Shown here one piece after another: positions 34,471 to 45,600 of a stretch of 64,000 nt of DNA (positions within the stretch are counted from its first letter, which is position 1; the number at the start of each line of letters is the position of its first letter). Both the position numbers and the translations under genes were made by a program. Below the pieces are notes generated by a model. It saw only the letters and a list, made by a program, of their open reading frames with translations, did not search any database and was not told the DNA's origin. Source of the stretch: Medicago truncatula (taxonomy: Eukaryota > Streptophyta > Magnoliopsida > Fabales > Fabaceae); the NCBI RefSeq assembly GCF_003473485.1, contig NC_053042.1, forward strand, positions 42,126,762-42,190,761, read 5' to 3'.

Positions 34471-37400
34471 TAAGCCAAATATCTTTGTTGACTAAGAAAT
34501 TACGAAACCATAAATCATACGAGGAAAACTATATATCGTATATCGTGTGATTGGACTGAGGAGAATCATACAATTCATATTTGAGATCATTTTCAAATAC
34601 CAATCTATCATGATCAACCCTTTGCTATCGTGACCCTGGCGGTCTGATGAGAATATCTCATAATATAAGCAGGCATATTGTATGTATGTGTGTGGGACAA
34701 TGTGTGTGTACAAGGAGTACGTGGGGCAAAGTCAAAGTCGCTGGAGTTTATTATTATTATTGTGTGCTTTACGAATTACAATATAATTTGCTTTGAGTTG
34801 ATAGATAGATAGAATTAATGAATGAATTGAAATTGTCGTTGATTCTTTTCTTTGCCACATAATAATCATCATAATACAGTGATAGTCGGCAAATCCCTCT
34901 TTAACCTATCTCTTAATTATTTGTTTAATTAACTACCAACTATATAACTTTGCATATACTTCAATTTGCTTACTTTAAATTACCTCATCTCTAATTTCTC
35001 AACACTCATTCCATAGTATGTATATCATTTTCTCTCTATTTTCTTTGTATCTTATCATCAACATATTATATCGATCACATATTCACATAATTTTTTTTAT
35101 TTCTTTCTCTCTTAAAGAGTCAATAAGGTATATTTGTGTACAAAGACAAATTTTCTTTAAATTAGCTCATGCATCGATCACAAAGCTCAATCAACAGTAA
35201 GATTATTAGTTATTACTGCTTTCATTGATGACAATCCAGCAAGTTTATAATCATGATGTCTATGATTAATTAGTGATATGTGAACCCGGTTGATTATTGC
35301 TTAGATATGGGATTTGGCTTTCCTTTTTTTTTTTGTCTGTGCGTATGATATCACTTTGTACTGGTTCCAAATTGTATAGGAGTGGTACTACTCTACCCTT
35401 TTCCATTTTCCTTAATACGTATATAGACACACAAATAAACACACATTCATGCAGGAGAAAATATACTCGTAAATTAAGAATGCAATATTTTTTGTGTTAA
35501 CCCTCTGGTTTCTCAGAAAAAAGAGGTTCGGTCATCAGACAAGGATAATCTAATCAATAATTGTTTAACTTAAGAATCGAATTCGGATTCTTCCAAACGA
35601 TTCGTCATTGCTGAAACTCATTAACCACTTGAGTTCTATTGCTTGATTAGGAATGCAAAATTTGTTACTAGAAAAAACGACTTACATATTAACTTGGACA
35701 TGTCATTAAAAAAATGTTAATTTGTACAACAATTTTTTTTAATTGAATAAACAACAATTTATTAGTTCATAAGTTCTAGTTCAATTGGTAAAAACTGTGA
35801 AAATAATCCTCTCTTAAACTATTTATTTTTTGGAGCATAGCCACATTACAACTTTGAAAAGACCTTAATGATTCATATTTGATTATGCATCTTGTGATAT
35901 ATGCAGAGATGATTAACAAGTTGATTTTGGGTGAATGGAGTGCATCGAATGAGAGAAACACTTGCATCTTGCTTGATATTGTTGAGTGAAACACTTTTTG
36001 TGAGGAATGTGATCCTAAATTATTAACTTTTGATTAGAATTCGACCGTGAACATTACACTTTGATCTTGCAGATGTTTTATAAACATGCTTTCATCTATT
36101 AATACCATGACTTTTGTCATTTGACATTGCATTTCATTCAAAAATAATGCAAGCCTGAAAAAGGATTGGAATTAGAGTGCTTTATTGTTAACAAACCATG
36201 ATTATCCATTGTGCATTATAGTTTGTTTGAACCATGTTTGAATTATTTTTACAAGATTTTTATTTGATAAAAAACAAAATTTTAAGTTGTGGAGAGTTGA
36301 TAAGTGTCAAATTTACCTAATTTGTTGTAATATAGTTTTATTATGGGTGCTTAATTGCTTATTGATTCGATTTGATAGAAGACATTTTGTTTTCCGGTAA
36401 AATAGAGTTAGCACTCAGAGGAGTTAAAATAGATTTTTCTTGATAGAATTTGCCACATTTCTTTTTTTGATAGGTAAAATTAGAGTTAGCATCCAGAGGT
36501 AGAGCAATGATGTTAGTTTAACAAATGCAAGTCGGAGTTTATGAAAAATATTTTTAAAATATTTCTAAAATTTTAACTCGGGTATTTTAACTCGGTTAAA
36601 GTTATGAATAATTCTATAAAATATTTTCTTTATAAAAATGTCATTTATCTTTCTAAACGACAATAACAATGTTAGATCTTTAATAATTTTCTATCTAAAA
36701 TAGATTTTATCATGGTGGTTTGAACCTACGCTTTTCACTTCTAAGCACTTTACGTTTGTATTTTTGTATTAACCCTCCAGTTCTTAAAAGGTTCTAAGCA
36801 TTTCTTATGTGTGAGAATTTCGTAGCTAGTTTAAATAAAGCAAAATAAAATAATTTGCTCAATGCGACATTTTACATCGCCTTGGCTGCGGTTTCTTGAT
36901 GTTAACGTCAAAAAAGATTAACATCTGTAAAGACTCGCAGTTTATTCCAGGAAGCACCCCATGTTCCTTGAGTACTAATAAATCATACCACTTAGAGGAG
37001 GGGTCAATTCGAGAAGACCCCTAATGTAACCCACTTAATCAAAGCCAATTAACATAAAAGGCAACATTAGCACATGCATGTGTCAAAGATATGCAATCAG
37101 CTTGTATTACAAGCCATAAGTTGCCAATTAATTAATTAATAAAAATATCAAACAATTCCCGGTCTTATTCATGCATCAAATCTTACTCTGCTGATTGATT
37201 ATCAATCAGATAAACTAAATCCTACAATAATTAGTTTAGTTTTGCCGATTACTTTTCAATATAAATATTTATCATTTACTACATATATTATTGTGATTTT
37301 ATCGTGACATGCAAGATGTCAAAGAGAAGAAGAAAAAAATGAACAAAGATTAATTACAAAAACCAAAGGTGTCAAAGAGAAAGGCGTAGACTACATAAAT

Positions 37401-37535
37401 CAAATGACATCGTAGTATTTTATAAATAAATAAAAATAAAAAATAAAACTCATGTCTCATATAATATTTTTACGTCTTTTTTTTCTATCTCTTATGATTT
37501 GAATGTCTTTCATTTGATCTATTATTCTTAAGAGA
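34471..37535. other. Gene-free spacer
   Basis: AT-rich. At about 35505-35650 is a degraded repeat containing TTAACCCTCTGGTTTCTC and CATTAACCACTTGAGTT, phrases common in plant SINE-like repeats; a scrap TTAACCCTCCAGTTCTTA recurs at about 36769. No gene recognised. Confidence 0.3.
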
Positions 37536-37700
37536 AATGATATTTTAACATCCAATTTTCAACAGCTTTTAAGGACAACTCTCTTTCATACTCTCATTAT
37601 ACTTTTATTCTCTCTCTATCTCTATTGTTATTGTCCAATAAGAATAGAGAAAAAAAGTTGTCTCTAAAAGTTGTTGAAAATTTGATGTCAAAATATCATT
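37536..37700. mobile_element. MITE with ~55-bp inverted ends (165 bp)
   Basis: The left end AATGATATTTTAACATCCAA and the right end reverse-complemented AATGATATTTTGACATCAAA are inverted repeats continuing through TTTTCAACAGCTTTTAAGGA / TTTTCAACAACTTTTAGAGA. No target duplication is clear. A relative lies at 51542-51706. Confidence 0.7.
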
Positions 37701-38139
37701 CATCTATCCTTAATACATGATAATCCACGTGTCTTCTGTCTGCATGTTCAAACCACTTAAAGTCTAATTTCTAGAAAGCAAAAAAACTTCAACAATCAAT
37801 AAGAATAATTCAAAGATTGAGGTGATTGAGGAATCACTCGTTAAAATGGAATCTATTAATTGGACAAATTCTTCATTCACAGAAGAAAAAAAATGATAAA
37901 AGATCTTAATGTTAAAACAAAGACAATCATAAAATAAATAGAAACAATGACAGAAGAAAAAAAAAAGAGGGAATTCTAATTTCAGAGATCAATTTGAATT
38001 CGAACAAAACTACTTATAATATTAAAAGATTAGAATTACAAAAAAAATATTTTGCAAATCTTACATCGATTAATACGTAAATCCTATTCTTTTTTCAAAA
38101 TTTTGATAGAAGGGGTATACATAGATATATGAGTATCTT
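37701..38139. other. Gene-free spacer
   Basis: AT-rich, no recognised feature. Confidence 0.3.
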
Positions 38140-38640
38140 TTCTACCATAGATGCTATTCAAACTCTATAATATTGTTGGACTGGCATATCCATAGGGAAA
38201 TAAGCTCGCCCCAACTTCAGATAGGAAGAAACGAACTCGCCACTATCTATTGGATGGGATAGGAACGACCGCACCAACATAGGTAACAAACACATAGATA
38301 TCCAACAAAAAGGCTACCTTAACAATAGGAAAAGAGTTTGTCTACCAATTCTATGAATACCACTCACCCAAGTAGTGAAAACTAAGACCCAAACCGTTAA
38401 ACTAGAACTATGTAGCTATGATTCCTTAAGACCCAAAATGTATGGCCACGGAAACCTTTTCGAGCTCACATCTAATCACCCATCTATATTGAAGTACTTT
38501 CTACAAGTACATTTGACGCCTATTGTGGACTCGGTAAAACATGTCGTACGTCGCAAGAAGAAACCACGCGGAGCTATGACATGTTCTATCTCTCCAATAA
38601 CTTTATACACTATAAAAAGTGGATGTTGATCTATCATTTA
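38140..38640 (+). mobile_element. Degenerate Ty3/gypsy LTR end and start of internal region (possible)
   Basis: Less AT-rich than its surroundings. ACATTTGACGCCTATTGTGG at about 38509-38528 resembles the ATTTGGCGCCNNNTGTGGG phrase found at the LTR/internal junction of plant Ty3/gypsy elements. No gag-pol frame follows, so it would be a heavily decayed piece. Confidence 0.35.
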
Positions 38641-39665
38641 CTATTGAATATTTGTGCAGATGCTCTATGCGGATGTTTTATTTTAAAAATATGTTCTTAG
38701 AGCTCAAGATTTTTCTTTAGAAACTTATTCATGATTTTTTTTTTTTTGTTTTATTTTAAAAGAAAGTGGATTTATTGCAATATAAAATCATGTTAATCAA
38801 TCGTTTTATTCTAAACCATAGTTATCACTCGAACCAATCAAAATGAAGATAAAAAAGGGAAAATAATATTTAGACATCTAAATCCATTCTATCACTAGAG
38901 AGAGAAAAAAGAGTGATGTGATAGATGTAATCAGTTAGTGAAGTGATGAGAAAAGAAAGATAGATAAAAAAAAATGAAAGAGAATTGCTATACATAGCGT
39001 ACAAAATCCTCAATAAGAGATCACAAACAATTAGCAACCGTTAGATCTAACAATCTCTAGGAAAACATGGGTGGAAAAAAAATAAAAGGGGTTATTATTT
39101 CAGTTACTTTCTCACATCGTGATGCTATCCTAATTAAGCAAACAATTAGGGAGGACTAGCATTTCTCAAAATGAAATGTTGAATGAATATAGAAAAACTA
39201 AAGTGGTTGTCCTTATTATTGTTTTAAAAAAAAGTTTCATATTTAAAAAGTGCAGGGACCAATACCAATATTTTTACAAAGTGCAGGGACCAATGCCAAA
39301 TAAAAAAAAGTGCAGGGACCAATGACATATTTAAACCTTGTTTTTATGAATCTACTTTGAAAATTTTGGATTTTGAAGTTTATAAAAGTGGATCGTTTTG
39401 AGATTTTTCTTATCAATATTCCCATCTCAAAAAATATGGCTTCAAAACTTCCAGCTACTAATCTTCCCACTCGAATTTGGAATGATCTAGAACCCAACGT
39501 CAGTGTCAACCTTAACTTTTCTCAAGTTCCACCTGCACTTATCTACATTTTCATTGCTTTATTAGAATCACATATATCCAATGATTATTTTGATACAAAG
39601 TAATAGTAATTATAAGTTGGAGTATTATTGAAGAAACGATAGCTAGTGTCAATAGACACTAAGAA
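38641..39665. other. 3' flank of the P450 gene and spacer
   Basis: Includes three close copies of AGTGCAGGGACCAAT at about 39249, 39279 and 39309 (period about 30 bp), resembling the decayed end of a TIR element. No gene. Confidence 0.4.
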
Positions 39666-42600
39666 TTATAACTGCAGTGGTTTAATAATGATGGGAAGTC
39701 CATGTTGTGGTTGCAAAGTGAGGTTGTTAACAGGTGCATGTTCATAGTCAGAGGAAAGAGACCAAGAAAACCTTTGAAGAATCAAAGTCATCACTGTCTT
39801 TGCTTCCAACATAGCAAAATTCTGACCAATACAATTTCTTGGACCCACAGAAAATGCAAGTAGAGCATTTGGGTGATTTGAGGCCTTAGATATTCCATTT
39901 ATGAATCTCATTGGATTGAACTCATTTGCATCTTCACCCCAATATTTTTTACTTGTGTGAATCATTGTTATTGGGATTGTGAGACATGTTCCTTGAGGGA
40001 TTATCAAATTTCCTAATTTCATGTCTTGTGAAGCCACTCTTTCTAGTTGTATTGCAGGACAGTACAACCTTAATGCTTCCAGCAAGACCATATTCACCTT
40101 AAAAAATGAGACACATTGTAACTTGTAAGTTAATTTTGTAAAGATGTTAGACTTAAACCATTGTAAGTTAGTTTTCTTCGATTATGAGTAACCGATTTTT
40201 AAAATGATCTAAAGAGATCTCATTATGATGAGTTATTTGCTAGTTTATTAGGGTGTCGTGAATATGTTAATTTATGTTATGCTTAACTTGTATAAGTAGA
40301 GAATTGATTGATGTAATAAACATAGAGAATGAATGGCGAAAGTTAGTTTAGTAGCCTAGCATCGCCATTCTCTCTCTTTTATTATCTTTTCTCTACGACT
40401 ATATTGTACCACCAAAAGTGTATTAAATAGGGGCACAGATTCTCTCCCTTTGAGATTTTCACCGGAGAGAGGAACTGCTTCCGTTAAATAGCAATGCTCT
40501 AAACCTAAATCTGAAAAACTAAGAATGAAGGTTTTCGGATTAATATTACCATTTTTAACTTGGATAGCATATCTGCGTCAGGAATTTCCATGCCACAAAT
40601 CTGCTGAACCTCTTGTCTAAGTTTGTCTTGCCAATCCTTGTGCAAACTCAACAAAAAGACGGTCCAATTAAGTAAGTTTGAAGTGGTTTCATGACCAGCA
40701 AAGAAAAAGGTCTTGCATTCATCCATGATTTCATTCATCTTCAATTTTTTAGAACCATGATCATTTGTTTTTTCTGTATCCATCATTACTCCTAGTAGAT
40801 CATCTCCATAAGAGCAATCTGATTGAGAATTTTGCAACCTACTTTCTATAATGCATTGTAGTGATTTCTTCATTTTTCTATCAAGCTTCCATATCTCAAT
40901 ATTTGACTTAGTAGGAAAATATCTGCAGCATTAAGAATCCAAAACCATAGAAAATAATTAATATATGTACTGATCAATGCAGAACCAAATGAATTTAGAG
41001 TAAGAGAGGTTAATTAATATACTGAGTGCCAGGAATGAAAACGTCGGAATTTGAAGCTACGCAGTGCTTATGAAGCTGTGTTTGTGCATCAAAAGCTTCT
41101 CTTCCATGAACAAAGCTGGTACCAAAGGCAGTGTGGGCAATTATATTTGCTGTTAGCTCTCGAAATTCTTCAGTCATCTCTATTTTCTTTGATTTCTCCT
41201 TTGTTTCAATAGCTTGCTTTTTCCACTCTTCTAGCATGGAAATGGTACATGCTGCCATTCTACTTATCATAACCTGTCAAATATATGATATAGCATTTAG
41301 AATGCACGCATATACAATGCCAAATGCCAATGAAAGAAGAATTAATTTCTATTCTTTTTACTTATTTTTACCAATGACTATTTTCTTGATAAATCAAGGT
41401 ATCGACTCGAGATAACAAAGATCTATTTAAGGGGTTGATATATCAATTATGTAACACCAATTGAATTTATAATAAAGAATATGATATCTTTTGAAAATCT
41501 TGTCTGATAAATTAAAAGGTGAGTTTTGTAAAATAAATTTTGATTTCTCTTCTAAAAGTTACCTCAAGGAATGAAAGCGTTCAAACATACACACATATTT
41601 ATCCAACCGTCAATGTAAGATTCTAATACAACTTCATAAAATAATTTAGCATAAGCCTTCTTTTGGTTAGTATAAGCTTTTGTTGGTATTTCTAAATTTA
41701 GTGGTGTGTATTTCTAAATTTTAGATCTTTATTTTTATAGAAGGGGTGTTTCTTTATAAAGAAAATTTTGGTGGAGAAATGGTATCTAAGTCTAAGACAT
41801 AGAATCTATAGAAAGAAAAAAAAAACTAATGATGCTCAAACTAATCAAATATATATGTATTTTTACCGTTGCACCAAACCCTTGGAGTTAAGGAATGATT
41901 ATTATGGTTATCGGACCCTACCTGTAAAATAAGGGTCTTGATAACGAGTGTCCTAAGAACACTCTTAAATGATTCTAAATTAAGAAATTGTTCATAGAAA
42001 AAGTATAAATATTTTAATTTCCAATGCATTGAATGCACAAGTTTCTATAAAAACTTACTATTTAAAGAGTACCTTAAGGGCACTCGTTAACATTTCCCTT
42101 AAAATAAAGAGTAAACTACGCTCTCCTCCTCTTAAAGATGTTTGAATTACACTCTACTCTCCTCTTATTCAAAACATATTAGAAATTTCTTCACTCTCCT
42201 CGCTTGAATTACATTTCCCTCACCTCTTATGTTAAAATCTACACTTTACTCCCTCAATATTTTTTTTTTATTTCTAATAATCTAGCAAAAAAAATAATAA
42301 TCTAACACACTTCGAAAAAAATATATTTCAGATCTATTTTAATATAACAAAAATTTGAAAACGCATTTTTCGCTATTTTTTACTCACAATTCATTAACGT
42401 TTAGTTTTAAACCCTATAATAAAATATGAAACAACCCAAAATAAAATTAAAATATATGAAAAATTAGTGAAGACTGATAATGCATGGTTAAAAGTTAATT
42501 TTATACTCTAAATTATAAAATCAATAGCAAAATATTTAAATTTAATTATCATTGACATGTAAATTATAAAGAAATGAATTTATTTTTCTTAAATGGTAGT

Positions 42601-45600
42601 TCAAAATTATAATATATCATAAAAATATTTATTTATGTTAAAATATATTAAAGTGTAGTGCATATTTAATTATTAAGAGAGGGGGTTGTATTTCAAACAT
42701 CTTATCAAGGAGGGGTGTATAAATTTTACTTTTAATGGGAGGGGAGTGTATTTAATAAAAAACTATCATTTTCCATGGATTTGGTTCTAATGGATCGAAA
42801 GGTACCTTTTTCATATCGTTTTTCTTTTTTATTTTTTTTAGTATTTTTTTGTTTAAAGTATAGTGTTCTCATCTTTTTTATCTAGGGTGATCGAATTGGT
42901 GCGTCTATATGAAGAATGTTGATCTACAAGTTCAAGGAGCAACTCCAAGAGGGAATGGTGTTCACGATTTCCTCATTTAATGTTGCTAGCAATAGTGGTT
43001 CGTATCGACCATCACGCAACGAATACAAACTGAATTTCACAATCAACACAAAAGTCAAACTATCTAAAACTGTTTTGGTCCCAACAAACGTGTATTCGTT
43101 TACACCTGCACCTGATGTTTTCAATGAATCTTACGACAACAACTGCTTAGTTGGTAAGTGACTATAATTTTCTTCATGTAGATTTTTTTAAATATTATTT
43201 TTGCTTACAAAAATAACACAATAATTTATATATTGAATTAATAAAATGTTTTGTTTAATATGATTCAATTGTACGTTATATTCTTTTAATAATAAATAGT
43301 AATTTGATCGATATTTTAATGTGTGTTATATATGCAGATGTAATTGGAGTCATGATTGGAGTTGGAGTTGAAAGAGAGTACGAAAGAGATGGTGTAAAAA
43401 CTAAAATGAATGTCATTGAATTGGATTCAAATGGGTAGGTTTGATTTATTTTTTTTGTAATTGTAATTTTTCAAAACCTGTATTATAGTATTTTTATTAA
43501 TATTTGTATAATCTTTGACAATTTTAAATAGTTACGTACCGTTTTAAATGTACTCTTTTTGGAGAGTATGTTGAAGAGATGAACTCTTTCCTATCTTCCG
43601 GTGAATCTCAAAATGCTGTTGTAGCCATTATGTTGACAAAAGTTAAATTGTTTCAAGGTAATAATTTATGACTAGCAATTCTGATTGTTTGTTTATACGA
43701 ATATATATACTTCATTCATATACTTTTGAATCTTAATGATAGGAAAACCAGCATTGCAAAATGCATTTTCTTCCATTAGAATCACATTCAATCCTGAAAT
43801 TGGTGAAACAAAGGAACTAAGGAAAAGGTATATATATATATTTTTTAATATAACATTTTTTTCTTCAGTTATAATATTATTGATTGATACTTTTAATTAT
43901 AGCTTTCTTAGTGCAAATACAAATTCTCCTGCATCGGGATTGATCCAGTTACCAAATTCATCTCGCATACCTGTAAATGAGGAGTTTCTCTTACTTACTC
44001 CTAGGACCACTATTGAGGAGTTGAAGAATGTTAATAAGTTTTTATTTTTATTTATTACTACAGGGTCTATTTTGGTAAAGTTTGTACACCTTTTGGTATA
44101 ATGTTATTTTGTATGGTGATGCAGGGCACCTCTTTTATTGTCTTGGGAATTTCAATTTTCAATTGAACAAATCGTTTTTGTTGCATGTATTGACACTTCA
44201 ATAAAAAAAAAACCAGTTTCCGTATTTTCAATTTACAATTTACTTATGTCTTAAACTTTACACAAATTCTAAAGTAAATACAAAAATTAAGTTTCCCTAA
44301 GTGTGAATAATTAGCGATAATCTATTATTTTAAAAATATTGTTTTGGTGTTTTAAACTTATTTTTTGTTCATAAATATAAAACCAAATTACATGATTTGT
44401 TAATGTTTTTTTTATATTCAAAATTTAACATAAAAATTCATTTTTTTTAATGAAATACAAAATATACATATATTTATGAGGTAAATTTTATTCAAAAATG
44501 TGCTTATTTTGATAAATTAAAAAAAATAATGTCAATGAATATTATTTATGAAACCAATAAAAATAATAGATGTAACTAAAATTTTGAATTTAGGTTTTTT
44601 TTATTTATAATTGCGATCATAGAGATCGTTGTGATTAAGTAAAAAAATAATATTTTTATTAAGAGTGAAAAATTAAAACATAGGTAATCATATCCATTTG
44701 ATATATTGAATGACTGACAAAGCAAAGCTAATACAAACTCTTACTAATTAGTTAATTTTTTAGAAATATATTAATTATTTATAGTGTTTTTATCTCTTGG
44801 ATTTAATTGTACTTTTGTTGATTATTTTATCACTCTCACAAAAATATTCATCTATAAAATTTAACTTTTTGATCTCAATAAATGATTATTTATTGTTCAA
44901 TTTTAAATACGAAGATAAAATACCACATAACGCCAAAATTATGGATGAAAAGAAACAAAAACAATAATATTTAAAAAATCTGTTAAAATTTAAATCATAT
45001 TAAAACAATTTAAATAAAATGTATCCCGTGCTTGGCACGGGGCGTTACACTAGTATTTTAACATAAGAGAAGAGAGAAATGTAATTCAAACTTTTCTTAG
45101 GGGAGGGAGGAGAGGATTGTAATTTACTCTAAAAATAAACTTAAGTTGCCATCACCTATAATATCACACATTTAATGAAACCATTGAATGAAGATGAGAT
45201 TATTCATAGTTGGATTTTTCTAACCCGTGCAATCTTGCACAGCTTAAGGGGGTAATAAATGCCTAATTTTTTGGGTTTTTCTAAACTCTTATTAATGAGT
45301 CATTTAATTAATTATTTTTTAAAAACTATTTTTTTTATTTCTCCTATTTTTTCGTGAAAGGCTTTCTCTCTCTCATTTTACAATTGCCCAGGAACCAGAT
45401 CACAGTACCCTTGCCATTACATATAGCTCGTTGAAATTTCAATTTTAATTAGTGATTTATGCAGGTTCCATCAATCAATATATTACCCAATAATCAAATT
45501 CTAAATGAAATAAAATATTGTAAATTAGAGAGGAAAGAATCATAATCTTTAACATTGAATTTTGTTTAATAAGTAAAAGAAAAACTGATGAAGATTAAGG

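Larger units (their letters stand above)
42109..45129. mobile_element. MULE-like TIR element in P450 intron 2, host of the Helitron
   Basis: The left arm GAGTAAACTACGCTCTCCTC and the right arm reverse-complemented GAGTAAATTACAATCCTCTC begin inverted repeats. These run through GTTTGAATTACA and CTCTTATGTTAAAAT for about 130 bp. The left flank is TAAAATAAA (42100-42108) and the right flank TAAAAATAAA (45130-45139), a 9-bp target duplication with one extra A. A third partial copy of the arm (CAAACATCTTATCAAGGAGG) lies inside at about 42692-42711. The Helitron-derived block 42766-45053 sits between the arms. Confidence 0.75.

Noticed and set aside
39373..39603. 76-codon plus-strand frame beside the P450 3' end
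   Set aside because: It has no recognisable domain, lies next to decayed GCAGGGACCAAT repeats and has no plausible splice partner.
42916..43161. A stand-alone 81-codon gene
   Set aside because: It is one exon of the broken RPA-like Helitron gene; the upstream in-frame TGA and the splice donor at 43154 show this.
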